Shown: in pieces, positions 15,825 through 25,644 of the stretch | How the letters are laid out: each line of letters begins with the position of its first letter | Numbering within the stretch: the first letter of the stretch is position 1 | From: Rubellicoccus peritrichatus | Lineage (GTDB): Bacteria > Verrucomicrobiota > Verrucomicrobiia > Opitutales > Cerasicoccaceae | NCBI RefSeq assembly: GCF_033100135.1 | Contig: NZ_CP136920.1 | Location: 806,001 to 870,000 of the forward strand | Length of the DNA stretch: 64,000 nt | Direction of reading: 5' to 3' | The notes under the pieces: generated by a model | What the model saw: only the letters and a program-made list of their open reading frames with translations | Database searches by the model: none | What the model was told of the DNA's origin: nothing | Translations under genes and position numbers: made by a program

Positions 15825-16739
15825 TTAAAAGTACCCTTGCTTCTTACGGTCTTCCATTGCGGTCTCGGAGCGCTTATCATCGGCACGACCTCCACGTTCA
15901 GTCTGACGCGCCGCAGCAACCTCCTCAATAATATCATCAAGGCTTGATGCCGTAGACTGCACTGCACCGGTGCAGGTGGCATCACCGATCGTGCGGAAAC
16001 GAACGACTTCCTTGCGCAAGGTAGGCTCTTCTTCAGGGAGAAGCGAAATGAAATCCGTCTTGGCCAGAATCGTACCATCGCGATCAAAGACTTCACGTTC
16101 ATCTGCAAAGTACAAACTGGGCAGCGGTATTTCTTCCTGTTTTATGTATTGCCAGATGTCCATCTCCGTCCAGTTAGACAGAGGAAAAACACGGAAGTGC
16201 TCACCAGGGAGTTTGCGGCCATTGAAAATGTTCCACAGTTCTGGCCGCTGATTCTTCGGATCCCATTGGCCAAACTCATCGCGGTGCGAGAAAAAACGCT
16301 CTTTGGCTCGGGCCTTTTCTTCGTCACGACGTCCGCCACCAAGGGCAGCATCAAAACCATGTTCTTCAACAGCATCCAGCAGCGTAACCGTTTGAAGTCC
16401 GTTGCGACTTGCCTTTGGTCCCTTTTCTTCGATGACCCGGCCTTTGTCGATCGACTCCTGAACAGAAGCGACAACTAATCGAGCTTCGATCTTTGCGACA
16501 AATTCGTCGCGATATGTCATGGTCTCTTCAAAGTTATGGCCAGTATCGACATGCATCAGCGGGAAAGGCATCTTGGCAGGCCAGAACGCCTTGCGTGCCA
16601 ACCAAGCCATGACAATTGAATCCTTACCTCCGGAAAAAAGCAGGACTGGTTTTTCGAACTGTGCCGCGAACTCCCGCAGCACAAAGATAGACTCCGACTC
16701 TAACTGTCGGAGGTGGTTGATCTGATATGCGTGGTGCAT
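15825..16739 (-). CDS. cysD: Sulfate adenylyltransferase subunit 2
   Basis: CysD is the catalytic adenylyl-transferring subunit of ATP sulfurylase. It has the PP-loop motif LLFSGGKDSIVMAWLA (about residues 34-49), then PFPLMHVDTGHNFEE. Conserved downstream blocks are GGGRRDEEKARAKER (about 135-149) and FPLSNWTEMDIWQYI (about 185-199). The 304-residue length is normal and the C-terminus ends with the typical basic GYF tail. It lies 46 nt after cysC and 46 nt before cysN, so all three are probably co-transcribed. Confidence 0.95.
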   Translation of the reverse strand: MHHAYQINHLRQLESESIFVLREFAAQFEKPVLLFSGGKDSIVMAWLARKAFWPAKMPFPLMHVDTGHNFEETMTYRDEFVAKIEARLVVASVQESIDKGRVIEEKGPKASRNGLQTVTLLDAVEEHGFDAALGGGRRDEEKARAKERFFSHRDEFGQWDPKNQRPELWNIFNGRKLPGEHFRVFPLSNWTEMDIWQYIKQEEIPLPSLYFADEREVFDRDGTILAKTDFISLLPEEEPTLRKEVVRFRTIGDATCTGAVQSTASSLDDIIEEVAAARQTERGGRADDKRSETAMEDRKKQGYF

Positions 16740-16785
16740 GTTAATGAAATGGGTGTTGCCGTGTTTCGGTCAAAAGCCTGATGGA

Positions 16786-17391
16786 TCAGCTTTCTTTTAC
16801 TTTGGTCAAAACAAGAGGCAGTAGTTGGTTTATAGATGCTTCAAGACTCAATGTTTCAGTATCAATCAGAACATCAGGAGAGGCTGGTTCTTCAAAGCCG
16901 GAGTCCTTACCGGTGAAATGTTTCACCTGGCCAGCGTTAACCTTTTGATAAAGCCCCTTGGGGTCACGTGCCTGGCATGTCTCGTAACTGGCCTTAACGT
17001 AAACATCAGTGAAATCATCTTTTCCGATGATTTCGCGAGCCATGGAACGCAATTCCTTTTTGGGGCAAATAAAAGCGGTTAACGTGACAACACCGGCGTG
17101 AGCGAAGAGCTTTGCAACTTCGGCTATCCGGCGGATGTTCTCTTTTCGGTCTTCATCCGAGAAACCGAGGTCAGCGTTCAAACCACTGCGAATGTTGTCT
17201 CCATCAAGAAGCTGACAGTGCAGCCCCTGCTGATGCAATTGACGCTCCAAAGCAATTGCCAGCGTGCTTTTACCAGAGCCTGATAAACCATAGAGCCAAA
17301 ACACATGCCCACGCTGACCAAGTTGCTCCTCTCGAGAGGAACGTGGCAGCATGCGCTTGAATTCAGGATATATGTTGTCTGCGGAAGCCAT
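16786..17391 (-). CDS. cysC: Adenylylsulfate (APS) kinase
   Basis: CysC phosphorylates APS at the 3' position, giving PAPS, the sulfate donor for PAPS reductase or for sulfotransferases. The 201-residue protein shows WLYGLSGSGKSTLAIAL (P-loop, about residues 33-49), LLDGDNIRSGLNADLGFS (about 59-76) with the family's DGD motif, and FICPKKELR. It heads the cysC-cysD-cysN run. No PAPS reductase, sulfite reductase or sulfate transporter is present in the window, so use of PAPS for reduction or for sulfation cannot be decided. Confidence 0.95.
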   Translation of the reverse strand: MASADNIYPEFKRMLPRSSREEQLGQRGHVFWLYGLSGSGKSTLAIALERQLHQQGLHCQLLDGDNIRSGLNADLGFSDEDRKENIRRIAEVAKLFAHAGVVTLTAFICPKKELRSMAREIIGKDDFTDVYVKASYETCQARDPKGLYQKVNAGQVKHFTGKDSGFEEPASPDVLIDTETLSLEASINQLLPLVLTKVKES

Positions 17392-17530
17392 TAAGACGAG
17401 TTGAAGGGGCGTAACAGAATCACAATTAATGGCAAGGGCAAGCTTATTTTTACTATCTTACCCAACAAACCAAAGATAAAAGAAAATCCACGAATCAAAT
17501 ACAATGACATCAACCCTGAAACACATGAAA

Positions 17531-18025
17531 TCAGCAGCGCTCAAAAATGCACTTACTGAAACTGACCCCGGCATCTTCAACGTCGACACGCGATACTTCG
17601 ATCGGGAAATGCGTCCTCCAATCTTCTGGGAAGAAAGTATCTCCCTCAAATTCCTGATGTATTAAGGAAATATAGAGTCGATTCGCGATGGGCATCGTTG
17701 CCCTATAAACCCCGACTCCTCCACAAATCCAAATTGGACCGGGAAAAGACGAAGCGTTTCCCAACTCAATGGCTTCTTCAATCGAACCTGTCATCCTGAA
17801 GCCTGGCATTGCCAGATCTTTCTGACTCGTAACCGCAATCATATCGCGACCGGATAAGCCCACACCAAATTCTTCAGCACAAATTCTTCCCATGACCATA
17901 ACACCACCGGCTGTTGTATTAACAAAGTAATCCCATTCTGCAGGAATACGCCAGGGCAGCTTTCGGTCCTGCCCAATAACTCCGTTTTTAGCGACAGCGA
18001 CAATCTGATGTATAGGCTTATCCAT
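17531..18025 (-). CDS. folA: Dihydrofolate reductase
   Basis: DHFR reduces dihydrofolate to tetrahydrofolate with NADPH. The 164-residue protein starts HQIVAVAKNGVIGQDRKLPW with the conserved Trp; the proton-donating acidic residue is in RIPAEWDYF, and VMVMGRICAEEF follows. IWICGGVGVYRATM is the NADPH-contacting glycine block. The length is normal. It is separated by 14 nt from the upstream sensor kinase and by 139 nt from cysC, so it may be transcribed with the kinase. No thyA is adjacent. Confidence 0.93.
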   Translation of the reverse strand: MDKPIHQIVAVAKNGVIGQDRKLPWRIPAEWDYFVNTTAGGVMVMGRICAEEFGVGLSGRDMIAVTSQKDLAMPGFRMTGSIEEAIELGNASSFPGPIWICGGVGVYRATMPIANRLYISLIHQEFEGDTFFPEDWRTHFPIEVSRVDVEDAGVSFSKCIFERC

Positions 18026-18039
18026 TCTGCTATAGCTTC

Positions 18040-20088
18040 TTAGCCGTTTATTGGAGGGCGGGTTGGCGTTCGCTTCTTTCGAACTGGATGCGTTTCGCCA
18101 TTGGCTTCTACAATTGGTAAATTGAACGAAAAGACACTGCCCTCGCCCAGTTTACTCTCGACGTGAAGCTCGCCGCCATTGCGAACCACCAACTCGTAGC
18201 AAAGGAGCAGGCCAAAGCCAGTCCCCTTCTCTTTTTCGGTGCCTTCAGTTCTTTTTGAGCGCCCGGCGACAAACAGGCTTTCGACCTGCTTACTGTCCAT
18301 ACCGACTCCGGTATCTGCCACGCTCGTGATAATTTGATCCCCCTTGCGAATCGAGCTCACCGTCACACTGCCACCGCGCTCGGTAAACTTGATTGCGTTG
18401 GAGATTAAGTTACGAACGACTGTATTGATCATTTCCAAATCGGCATGAACGGCACAATCCGGCTCACAATCAGCAATTAAATCGATTTCCTTGTTCCGGG
18501 AATTAACGCTAAGCAGTGAGATATTGGCTTCCACAATGTCTTGTATAGCGAAGTCCTGAGGGTCACATTCAATCCGCCCCATTTGCAAACGTGACCAATC
18601 GAGTAAGTCCTCGAGCAGATTGAACAAATTCTTGCCGGCTTTATTCATTTCCGCTCCAAGCATTTTTAACTCTGAGGGAGAAAAAGCTTCCGAGTCTGTT
18701 GCCAGCATTTCGGTCAGTCCGAGAAAACCACTCAAAGGTCCCTTTAGATCATGCCCAATAATGCTAAAGAATTTGTCTTTATCACGATTCAGATTCTCCA
18801 ACTCTTCTTCGTAACGCTTTTGGGCAGAGATATCACGAACCATTGAAATAATGCGAAGCCCTTCGCCGGTTTCCACAACTCCCAGCCTAACCTCAACTGG
18901 AATCTCATTGCCATTCTTATGCTGATGCTTCGTGCGCAAACGAGAAATCTGTCCGGGTCTCAGCTTTTCCAGACCCTCCTTCAACTCATCATGCGTATAG
19001 CCGCAATCGACATCAAAAACCGTTAGCTTTGACATTTCCTCACGGCTATAACCGAGGGCATGAGCAGACTCATCATTGAACTCAAGAATTTTGCCCTCTC
19101 GATCAAAAACCGCAATAGGGTCGGCCGCAGCCTCCCGGATTAGAAACGCAAACTGCCGTTCACTCTCGTGACGCGCATATTCACTATCACTGACTAACCC
19201 TCGACTGCGCAGGTAATTCAAAAAGTAAAAAGTGGTTAAACTCAGTAAGACAACTGCAACAGTTTCAATCGCCCGCCGACGTATCCGATGGTGTTCGAGA
19301 ATTTTCTGCCAGCCACGGTCTACACCACTCAACATCCAATTACCGTCAGGCAAGCCAATACTAACGGATGTCGCCTTCTGACTGAGCACAGAAGCATCTC
19401 CAAAAATAATTTCTTCATTTGGACGCTTCGCTGGCTTAAAAGTGAGTGCAATGGCAACAGGATACTTTTCAGCAAGAAGTCCACTGGCCTCAATCGCACT
19501 TTCGATATCAAAGACCAAAATCACGTAGCCCCATAATACTTCAGTGTCTTCCGCTCCTTGCTCAGCATCAGGGACTCTCAGTTTTACGCGGATTGGTGTT
19601 CTGCTTAAAAGAATATCACGATCCGGAAGCAGATCACCAAAGTAGGTGCTGGGCGAAAGCTCACCATCCTGACCTATGCTGTAAAGCTGGTCTACGGGAC
19701 GGTCACCTAACCGCTCAAACTGCCAGGCTGGATAAACATGGCTGATCCTACTATCCTGCTCAAGCTGAACTCCTATCAGGCCACCGGATGCAACAGCGAG
19801 ATTTTGAGCAAGTGCTTCAAATTCTCTTTGTGTCAAATTCGGTTGCGCCTGGATGTAGCCTGCAATCGCTGCAGTGAGCTCAGTCTGCTTCTTCAGTTTG
19901 TTTTCAAGAACAGCTTCGATCTGATTGAGCTGCTCCAGTAACTCCACTTGAGCCTCTTCATCAAGTAGCCGCTCATCTGCTCGGTCAACTATGACTGCAA
20001 CAAAGGAAGCAGCAACGAAAGCCAAAGCAGTCAATAACCCGACCTTGGCTTTGCTGATGACAACCCGTCTCGGTAATTTGTTCACCAC
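18040..20088 (-). CDS. CHASE-PAS sensor histidine kinase
   Basis: A 682-residue membrane sensor kinase. The first transmembrane helix (about residues 15-35) is followed by a CHASE-type extracytoplasmic ligand domain (about 60-250), a second helix (about 274-293), a PAS/PAC domain (about 310-425), the HisKA domain with phospho-acceptor His446 in SIIGHDLKGPLSG, and an HATPase domain with ADTGVGMD and KGTGFGLLLCYELV. No response regulator is adjacent, so its partner lies elsewhere. The start is GTG at 20088 in two tandem GTG codons. The divergent DJ-1/PfpI gene starts 121 nt away. The ligand is unknown; CHASE domains bind small molecules. Confidence 0.9.
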   Translation of the reverse strand: MVNKLPRRVVISKAKVGLLTALAFVAASFVAVIVDRADERLLDEEAQVELLEQLNQIEAVLENKLKKQTELTAAIAGYIQAQPNLTQREFEALAQNLAVASGGLIGVQLEQDSRISHVYPAWQFERLGDRPVDQLYSIGQDGELSPSTYFGDLLPDRDILLSRTPIRVKLRVPDAEQGAEDTEVLWGYVILVFDIESAIEASGLLAEKYPVAIALTFKPAKRPNEEIIFGDASVLSQKATSVSIGLPDGNWMLSGVDRGWQKILEHHRIRRRAIETVAVVLLSLTTFYFLNYLRSRGLVSDSEYARHESERQFAFLIREAAADPIAVFDREGKILEFNDESAHALGYSREEMSKLTVFDVDCGYTHDELKEGLEKLRPGQISRLRTKHQHKNGNEIPVEVRLGVVETGEGLRIISMVRDISAQKRYEEELENLNRDKDKFFSIIGHDLKGPLSGFLGLTEMLATDSEAFSPSELKMLGAEMNKAGKNLFNLLEDLLDWSRLQMGRIECDPQDFAIQDIVEANISLLSVNSRNKEIDLIADCEPDCAVHADLEMINTVVRNLISNAIKFTERGGSVTVSSIRKGDQIITSVADTGVGMDSKQVESLFVAGRSKRTEGTEKEKGTGFGLLLCYELVVRNGGELHVESKLGEGSVFSFNLPIVEANGETHPVRKKRTPTRPPING

Positions 20089-20208
20089 TGTGTTTTAGCA
20101 AAGGCTACCACAGGTTCAGGTTCAAGCTATAGTTCCCTGACAGAACAATAAGGCTACATCCTGCTCAAGGTCTTGACTGTTCGACAATGAAGCAGTCATC
20201 CTGCAAAC

Positions 20209-20841
20209 ATGCGCTTGGGGTTTTTGGTATTTAATGGTGTTGAAGAGCTTGACCTAACGGGACCATGGGAACTCGTTGGTGAGCTAAAGAAGCGCGGTAA
20301 GATCACAGATGCATTCATGATCAGCCCAACAATGGAAAGACTGACATGCGCAAAGCAAATGCAGCTGGTCCCCCACCACTCCTACGAGAACTGTCCGTCC
20401 TTCGATGTTCTGATCGTTCCAGGGGGTGAAGGTCGAAGGCGAGAAGTCGATAACCCAGAGACAATTCAGTTTATCAAAGACAAAGCATCAAAGTGCCAGG
20501 CGGTTCTTTCAGTCTGCACAGGAGCGTTTCTGCTGGAAAAAGCCGGACTCCTCGAAAATGTAAAAGCAACGACTCACTGGTCAGCCATCGAAGAACTTCG
20601 AGCACTTGGAGTTACCGTGGTCGAAGACCGCTTTATCAATAATGGCCCAATCTGGACCTCAGCAGGTGTCTCAGCAGGCATTGACATGATCCTTGCATTT
20701 ATCGCTGAAAAACTGGGACCAGAAACTGCTGGCGAGGCTCAGCTTTATGCCGAATATTTTCCCGATGGGACAGTGTATGGCGAGCCTTGGCAAAAACCGG
20801 AAGTCTCTCAATACATCAAATCCCTATCAGCCCAAAGTTGA
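20209..20841 (+). CDS. DJ-1/PfpI superfamily protein
   Basis: A 210-residue single-domain protein of the DJ-1/PfpI class I amidotransferase-like fold. The N-terminus LGFLVFNGVEELDLTGPWE is the GlxA/isonitrile-hydratase style start with the conserved acidic residue. The nucleophile elbow is VLSVCTGAFLLEKAGLL (about residues 100-116) with the reactive Cys, followed by ATTHWSAIEELRALG. This pattern fits the isonitrile hydratase (InhA)-like or GlxA N-domain subgroup. There is no AraC DNA-binding domain, so it is an enzyme and not a transcription factor. The substrate is unknown. It diverges from the sensor kinase and is followed 44 nt later by a glycosyltransferase. Confidence 0.85.
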   Translation: MRLGFLVFNGVEELDLTGPWELVGELKKRGKITDAFMISPTMERLTCAKQMQLVPHHSYENCPSFDVLIVPGGEGRRREVDNPETIQFIKDKASKCQAVLSVCTGAFLLEKAGLLENVKATTHWSAIEELRALGVTVVEDRFINNGPIWTSAGVSAGIDMILAFIAEKLGPETAGEAQLYAEYFPDGTVYGEPWQKPEVSQYIKSLSAQS

Positions 20842-20885
20842 CCCCTACCACAATCTGCGACGATCGGCTCAATTAGTCTTGCTCC

Positions 20886-22016
20886 ATGAAAGTCCTGCTT
20901 TACTCCCCAGTTTTTTGGCCATCTGTCGGCGGAGTTGAAGCGATTACGGAAACACTTGGTATAGAAATGACTACAGCTGGCATCGACTGCTATGTCGTCA
21001 CTGAAACCGAGTCTGAAGAACAGCGTGAATATCCCTTCAGAGTGATTCGGAAGCCCACCATTGCAGAGCGCTTTCGTCTCACGTCCTGGTGTGACATTAT
21101 TCACAGCAACAGCGCCAGCGTCGCAATGTGGCCATATGCAGAGTTACTGAGAAAGCCTTTTATCTGGACGCATAACGGCTATCAGGCCGCTTGCATTGAC
21201 GGATTGGGCTGGGAGGCCGGAAAACCAGCCCCAATTGCTCCAATTCCATCGTTTTGGCACCACTGGAAAGTAAATGGTGCGAAAAGCGCTTTGATTGGAG
21301 GCCTAAAGCTGGTAGTCAGGCGACATGTCGCCCTCAACCATGTTGCACTGAATATACCCGCTACGCGCTGGGTCGATAAGCGCTTAGCTCTCCCAAGATC
21401 AGTCCAAGCCTATACTCCTTATCCAAATAAGAACTTTTTATCACCAACCGGCGACACCAATGCTTCTTCAGTTGATTTTCTGTATGTCGGTCGTCTGGTG
21501 ACTGAAAAAGGCGTAAACACTCTAATCGAGGCACTCGCGCTTCTTTCCAAGGCCCAGGGCTCACAGCCAACACTTCGCATTGTAGGCGGAGGTCCGGAAA
21601 AAGATGATCTGGAATCACTAGCGCAAGAGCTCAAAGTCAGAAATCAAATAGAGTTTACAGGTCCATTAAGCGGTGATGCTCTGAGGAAGGCCATATCAGA
21701 AGCGGCAATAGCCATCGTACCATCAATCTGGGAAGAACCAATGGGAGGGGTCACCCTGGAGCTATTATCAGCCGGAAAATGCCTTATCGTTTCAGAAAAA
21801 GGCGGCCATGCTGAAGTCTGCGGAAAAGCAGCACTTACTTTCCTCAACGGAAACCCAGAAGCCCTTGCCAATCAAATGGATACACTAATAAATGACCCTG
21901 AACAGCAAACGGAACTAAGAAGCTTTGGCAAGGAAAAGCTCACCCAATTCTCCGCAAAAAGGCTAACAAACCGCTACATCCAAATCTATAACTCCGTAAT
22001 ACAAGAGGTGAGTTGA
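20886..22016 (+). CDS. Glycosyltransferase family 4 protein
   Basis: A 376-residue GT-B retaining glycosyltransferase of the GT4 type. The acceptor half starts VLLYSPVFWPSVGGVEAI with the conserved glycine-rich turn. The donor half contains FLYVGRLVTEKGVNTLIEAL (about residues 198-217), IVGGGPEKDDLE and the EX7E motif region WEEPMGGVTLELLSAGK (about 281-297). No signal or transmembrane segment is evident, so it probably works at the cytoplasmic face. The isolated position gives no clue to sugar or acceptor; the nearest envelope gene, waaA, is about 10 kb away. Confidence 0.88.
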   Translation: MKVLLYSPVFWPSVGGVEAITETLGIEMTTAGIDCYVVTETESEEQREYPFRVIRKPTIAERFRLTSWCDIIHSNSASVAMWPYAELLRKPFIWTHNGYQAACIDGLGWEAGKPAPIAPIPSFWHHWKVNGAKSALIGGLKLVVRRHVALNHVALNIPATRWVDKRLALPRSVQAYTPYPNKNFLSPTGDTNASSVDFLYVGRLVTEKGVNTLIEALALLSKAQGSQPTLRIVGGGPEKDDLESLAQELKVRNQIEFTGPLSGDALRKAISEAAIAIVPSIWEEPMGGVTLELLSAGKCLIVSEKGGHAEVCGKAALTFLNGNPEALANQMDTLINDPEQQTELRSFGKEKLTQFSAKRLTNRYIQIYNSVIQEVS

Positions 22017-22149
22017 AGAATCTGGGCCTAATGTTCATTATGATTCTCTAAAGGATTGTCAAAAGCACAACCACCATGATATGAATATGAATTCATTCCC
22101 TATAATAGAGAGGAATGTAAATACACTTTCATTCTTCGTACATATATAA

Positions 22150-22542
22150 ATGAGCAATTTTTTCCCCCATGAAAACGCCAAGGTTTATCAGCTAGCTTTG
22201 GAGTGGGTGATCTGGATCGATCCAGTCATCCGTGAGCTTCCCTCACAACTTCATACCAGAGCTGAGCTTGATCGCCTTGCCGCTTCAATGGTAGTCCAAA
22301 TTGCAGATGGTGTTGGCAAAAGTAATCCAAGTGATCGCGTAAAGGCTCTTGAAAGCGCAAAGAGTACTTGCTTGGCCAGTGCAGCAATTATCGATATTCT
22401 TGGTGCACGTAACCTGCTTGAACAAGGCGATATAGCGAACGCAAAAAAGAAGCTCAGCCAGATAGTGAGACTTTTGTCCGGTATGGTGCAATCTGCCAAC
22501 ACGAACGAAATCATCCGGAGTCGGCTCGGGGCAAGCGGTTGA
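22150..22542 (+). CDS. Four-helix-bundle protein (23S rRNA IVP-like)
   Basis: A 130-residue, almost entirely helical protein of the four-helix-bundle family that includes proteins encoded in 23S rRNA intervening sequences. Matching features are FFPHENAKVYQLALEWV at the N-terminus, LAASMVVQIADGVGKSN in helix 2, a helix with ALESAKSTCLASAAI, and a last helix ending QIVRLLSGMVQS. Here it stands alone between a glycosyltransferase and ppk1 and is not inside an rRNA gene. The biochemical function of the family is poorly known. No Shine-Dalgarno is visible; the leader is AT-rich. Confidence 0.75.
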   Translation: MSNFFPHENAKVYQLALEWVIWIDPVIRELPSQLHTRAELDRLAASMVVQIADGVGKSNPSDRVKALESAKSTCLASAAIIDILGARNLLEQGDIANAKKKLSQIVRLLSGMVQSANTNEIIRSRLGASG

Positions 22543-22651
22543 TGAACCAACTTCTTTAGTCACAAAAGACAAGAAAATGGGGTGCGAGACCCATAAATCC
22601 CTCTAGCTATGTAATTGCATTTGCGGTATTAAGGTAGAATCCTGAATCCAT

Positions 22652-24766
22652 ATGCCAGCAAAGAAAGCGATTAAGAAAACCCCAAAGAAGAAATCCCCTT
22701 ACTTCAATCGGGAACTGAGCTGGCTATCGTTCAATAGGCGCGTTCTCGACCTAGCCTTATCAAAATCACAGCCCCTTCTTGAGCGACTCAAATTCCTTTC
22801 GATCGTTACATCCAATTTGGACGAGTTTTTTGAAATTCGTGTCGCCGGACTGATCCAACAAGTTGAAGCTGGCGTAGTCCGAGCGGGCATTGACGGACTC
22901 GGGCCAAAAGAACAGTTACGCCGCATTCATGACATCACCAGCGCTCTGGTTAAAGATACTTACGAGTGTTGGAGAAACCAAATCGTTCCAAATCTAAAAG
23001 GAGAAGGCATAACCTTCAAACAGACCTCCGAGCTAACACGGAAAGAAAAAAGCTGGCTTGATGCCTATTTCCAAGAGCAGGTCTACCCTGTGCTGACGCC
23101 CATGGCAATCGACCCGGCACATCCTTTTCCGCAGCTAGCCAATAAATCACTGAACATTCTGCTCTGTATTGATGATCCAAGCTCGGATGAAGAAGAGTCA
23201 AAAATAGCAATCATACCGGTTCCGCGGATCCTTCCACGGGTCATCCAAATCGAAACAAGAGACGATTCCATTGTTTGTATCTTTCTTAGCGATCTCATCA
23301 AGATGTTCGTAAAGCGCCTGTTCCCAGGGTATAAAATCAAGGGAGCCTGGGCATTTCGCATCACCCGAAATAGCGATCTCTATATCGATGAAGAAGAAGT
23401 GGAGAACCTCCTGAAGACCATTGAGGAGGAGATACATAAAATGAGGCGAGGCGATCCCGTCCGCCTAGAAATCGAAGACCAGGTCGACAGCGATATTTTG
23501 GGGCGATTGCTCCAGGCAATCGAACTAAGCAAAGAGTATGTTTATCTCATCGACGGACCTATCAACCTGATGCGCCTGATGAGCGTTTACGGTATGATCG
23601 ATCGGCCGGACCTCAAAGACACATCCTTTCATCCATACACACCTCATCCGCTTGCTGTATCCAGCGATATCTTTCAAAGTATCAGCAAAGAGGATCATCT
23701 GCTCCATCACCCTTACGACTCATTTGGGCCGGTCGTCGAGTTTCTCAATACAGCTGCGCGAGACCCTCAGGTGTTTGCGATTAAACAGACGCTTTACCGA
23801 ACCAGTGGAGACTCTCCAATTATAAACGCACTCAAGCTGGCTTCTGAAAACGGTAAACAAGTCACAGCTCTAGTGGAACTAAAAGCACGATTCGATGAGT
23901 TGAACAATATTCAATGGGCCCGCGAACTTGAGGAGAAAGGCGTTCACGTTGTCTACGGACTTGTCGGCCTGAAAACCCATTGCAAAACCTGCCTCGTCGT
24001 CCGACGCGAAAATGACGGTTTACGACGTTACTGCCATCTCGGCACCGGTAACTACAATCCCAAAACTGCAAAAATCTATACAGACCTCAGCCTCTTTACA
24101 GCCAGCGAAGAAATCACCAGCGAAGTCGCTGATTTGTTTAACACACTGACAGGGTTTTCGCGAAAGCCTGAGTTCAAACATCTGCTCATCGCACCATTTA
24201 ATCTGCACGCGCAAATGCAGAAGTTAATCCAACGTGAGACCCGCAATGCCAAAGCTGGCAAGCCTGCCCGTATCATTGCCAAAACAAACAGTCTGATAGA
24301 AAAGGATACGATAGACAATCTCTACCAGGCTTCAAAAGCCGGGGTTAAAATCAACTGTATCGTCCGCGGCATATGTGGGCTTGTTCCCGGTGTGACTGGT
24401 CTTAGTGAAAACATAACAGTCCACAGTATCCTCGGACGTTTTCTCGAGCACAGCCGTATCTATTACTTTGAAAACACTGGAGGCGAACCTGAAGTCTACA
24501 TTGGTAGTGCCGACTGGATGCCACGAAACTTTTTCCGCCGCATAGAATGCGTTTTCCCAATCAAAGATCCGAAGCTGAAAGCAGAGATCATAGACAATAT
24601 CATTCCGGCAATGCTTCGGGACACAACCGCAACCCTCTTGAAGTCCAATGGTGCTTACCGCCAAGCAAGGCATCGCAATCAGGAAGCATTCTCTTCCCAG
24701 GATTTTTTCTTAGAACAAGCGGGCGAGCGTCAGGACAAAGACGAAGGATTATTGGCAGAAGGTTAA
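22652..24766 (+). CDS. ppk1: Polyphosphate kinase 1
   Basis: PPK1 polymerises the gamma phosphate of ATP into inorganic polyphosphate. The 704-residue protein has the N domain starting [19 protein letters not shown], with [14 protein letters not shown] shortly after, then the head domain, and two phospholipase-D-like catalytic domains. Active-site signatures include [16 protein letters not shown] (about residues 378-393), [15 protein letters not shown] and [11 protein letters not shown] with the autophosphorylated His. [13 protein letters not shown]-like sequence lies near the end ([16 protein letters not shown]). The lysine-rich N-terminal tail (about 15 residues) is a small extension. No exopolyphosphatase gene is adjacent. 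Confidence 0.96.
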   Translation: MPAKKAIKKTPKKKSPYFNRELSWLSFNRRVLDLALSKSQPLLERLKFLSIVTSNLDEFFEIRVAGLIQQVEAGVVRAGIDGLGPKEQLRRIHDITSALVKDTYECWRNQIVPNLKGEGITFKQTSELTRKEKSWLDAYFQEQVYPVLTPMAIDPAHPFPQLANKSLNILLCIDDPSSDEEESKIAIIPVPRILPRVIQIETRDDSIVCIFLSDLIKMFVKRLFPGYKIKGAWAFRITRNSDLYIDEEEVENLLKTIEEEIHKMRRGDPVRLEIEDQVDSDILGRLLQAIELSKEYVYLIDGPINLMRLMSVYGMIDRPDLKDTSFHPYTPHPLAVSSDIFQSISKEDHLLHHPYDSFGPVVEFLNTAARDPQVFAIKQTLYRTSGDSPIINALKLASENGKQVTALVELKARFDELNNIQWARELEEKGVHVVYGLVGLKTHCKTCLVVRRENDGLRRYCHLGTGNYNPKTAKIYTDLSLFTASEEITSEVADLFNTLTGFSRKPEFKHLLIAPFNLHAQMQKLIQRETRNAKAGKPARIIAKTNSLIEKDTIDNLYQASKAGVKINCIVRGICGLVPGVTGLSENITVHSILGRFLEHSRIYYFENTGGEPEVYIGSADWMPRNFFRRIECVFPIKDPKLKAEIIDNIIPAMLRDTTATLLKSNGAYRQARHRNQEAFSSQDFFLEQAGERQDKDEGLLAEG

Positions 24767-24877
24767 ACAGGAGCATACTCCGCAGGGGATAAATCATGGC
24801 TCAAATCGTTTTTTCTGGCCATATGGCTCTCGTGTATATATCGCATTGCATTTATCAATATCAATCGCCACTTTATT

Positions 24878-25615
24878 ATGTATCGGCCACCATTCAGCGC
24901 TTTTATAAGTAAATATCAAAGGTCACCACAAAATCGCCTCTCCAGAAAAATTTCGCTGATAAGCGCACTCGCCTTGTCTGTGATTTTATCAGCAGTTATC
25001 GCTCAAGCGGAAATAGTGGAATTAACCAACAAGGATGGCCAAACCATACGTTGTAAGATCGAAGGGATGGACCTCGATTCATTAAAACTTAGAAAAGAGG
25101 ACGGCCGTTTATTCACCTATCCGATCGACAAACTCGACGACGCCTCCAAAAAAGTGGCGACATTACAAGTTCAGCGTATCTACACGCCGAGCCTGAACGT
25201 TACATCGCTAAGGAGTTCGAAGAGGGAGAGCAGTTATGTCAGTCTTAGTGGTGATAAGCACAGGCATGTATCAAAAAGCAGGACTTTTAAAATTGAAGTC
25301 AAAACATTCTGCCCGCTCGATACAAATGTCCGAGTCGAATGGTATTACTTTTCAGGTACTGGCAAATATTCGAGGTCTCATAAGCAAGGTGTAGTATCCT
25401 CTAACACAGAGCTCGAATTTGAAGCGACGCAATCAACGAGATGGCATGGGATCGACTACGACACGCGCGGCATGGGTAGAAGCATCGACTCAAGCTCTGG
25501 CTCCAAAAAACTGGATTTAGTGGTATTATTGAAACTCGACGACGGAAGCATCGTCAGAAAATATTCCACCAGTAAGTTCGCAGAAGACTACATTATGGAA
25601 AAATTTGGTAACTGA
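24878..25615 (+). CDS. Exported SHD1-like domain protein
   Basis: A 245-residue protein with a long N-region and a hydrophobic signal (about residues 27-44, ending IAQA), so it is probably exported. Residues 45-97 (IVELTNKDGQTIRCKIEG through the LDDASKKVATLQ helix) follow the pattern of SLA1 homology domain 1, a small beta fold frequent in Planctomycetes and Verrucomicrobia proteins. The remaining 150 residues are beta-rich without a known motif. It sits alone after ppk1 and converges on a pseudopilin gene with 29 nt between stops. Function unknown. Confidence 0.7.
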   Translation: MYRPPFSAFISKYQRSPQNRLSRKISLISALALSVILSAVIAQAEIVELTNKDGQTIRCKIEGMDLDSLKLRKEDGRLFTYPIDKLDDASKKVATLQVQRIYTPSLNVTSLRSSKRESSYVSLSGDKHRHVSKSRTFKIEVKTFCPLDTNVRVEWYYFSGTGKYSRSHKQGVVSSNTELEFEATQSTRWHGIDYDTRGMGRSIDSSSGSKKLDLVVLLKLDDGSIVRKYSTSKFAEDYIMEKFGN

Positions 25616-25644
25616 CAATTAAAGGCGGCTTTCGATTAAAGTGG

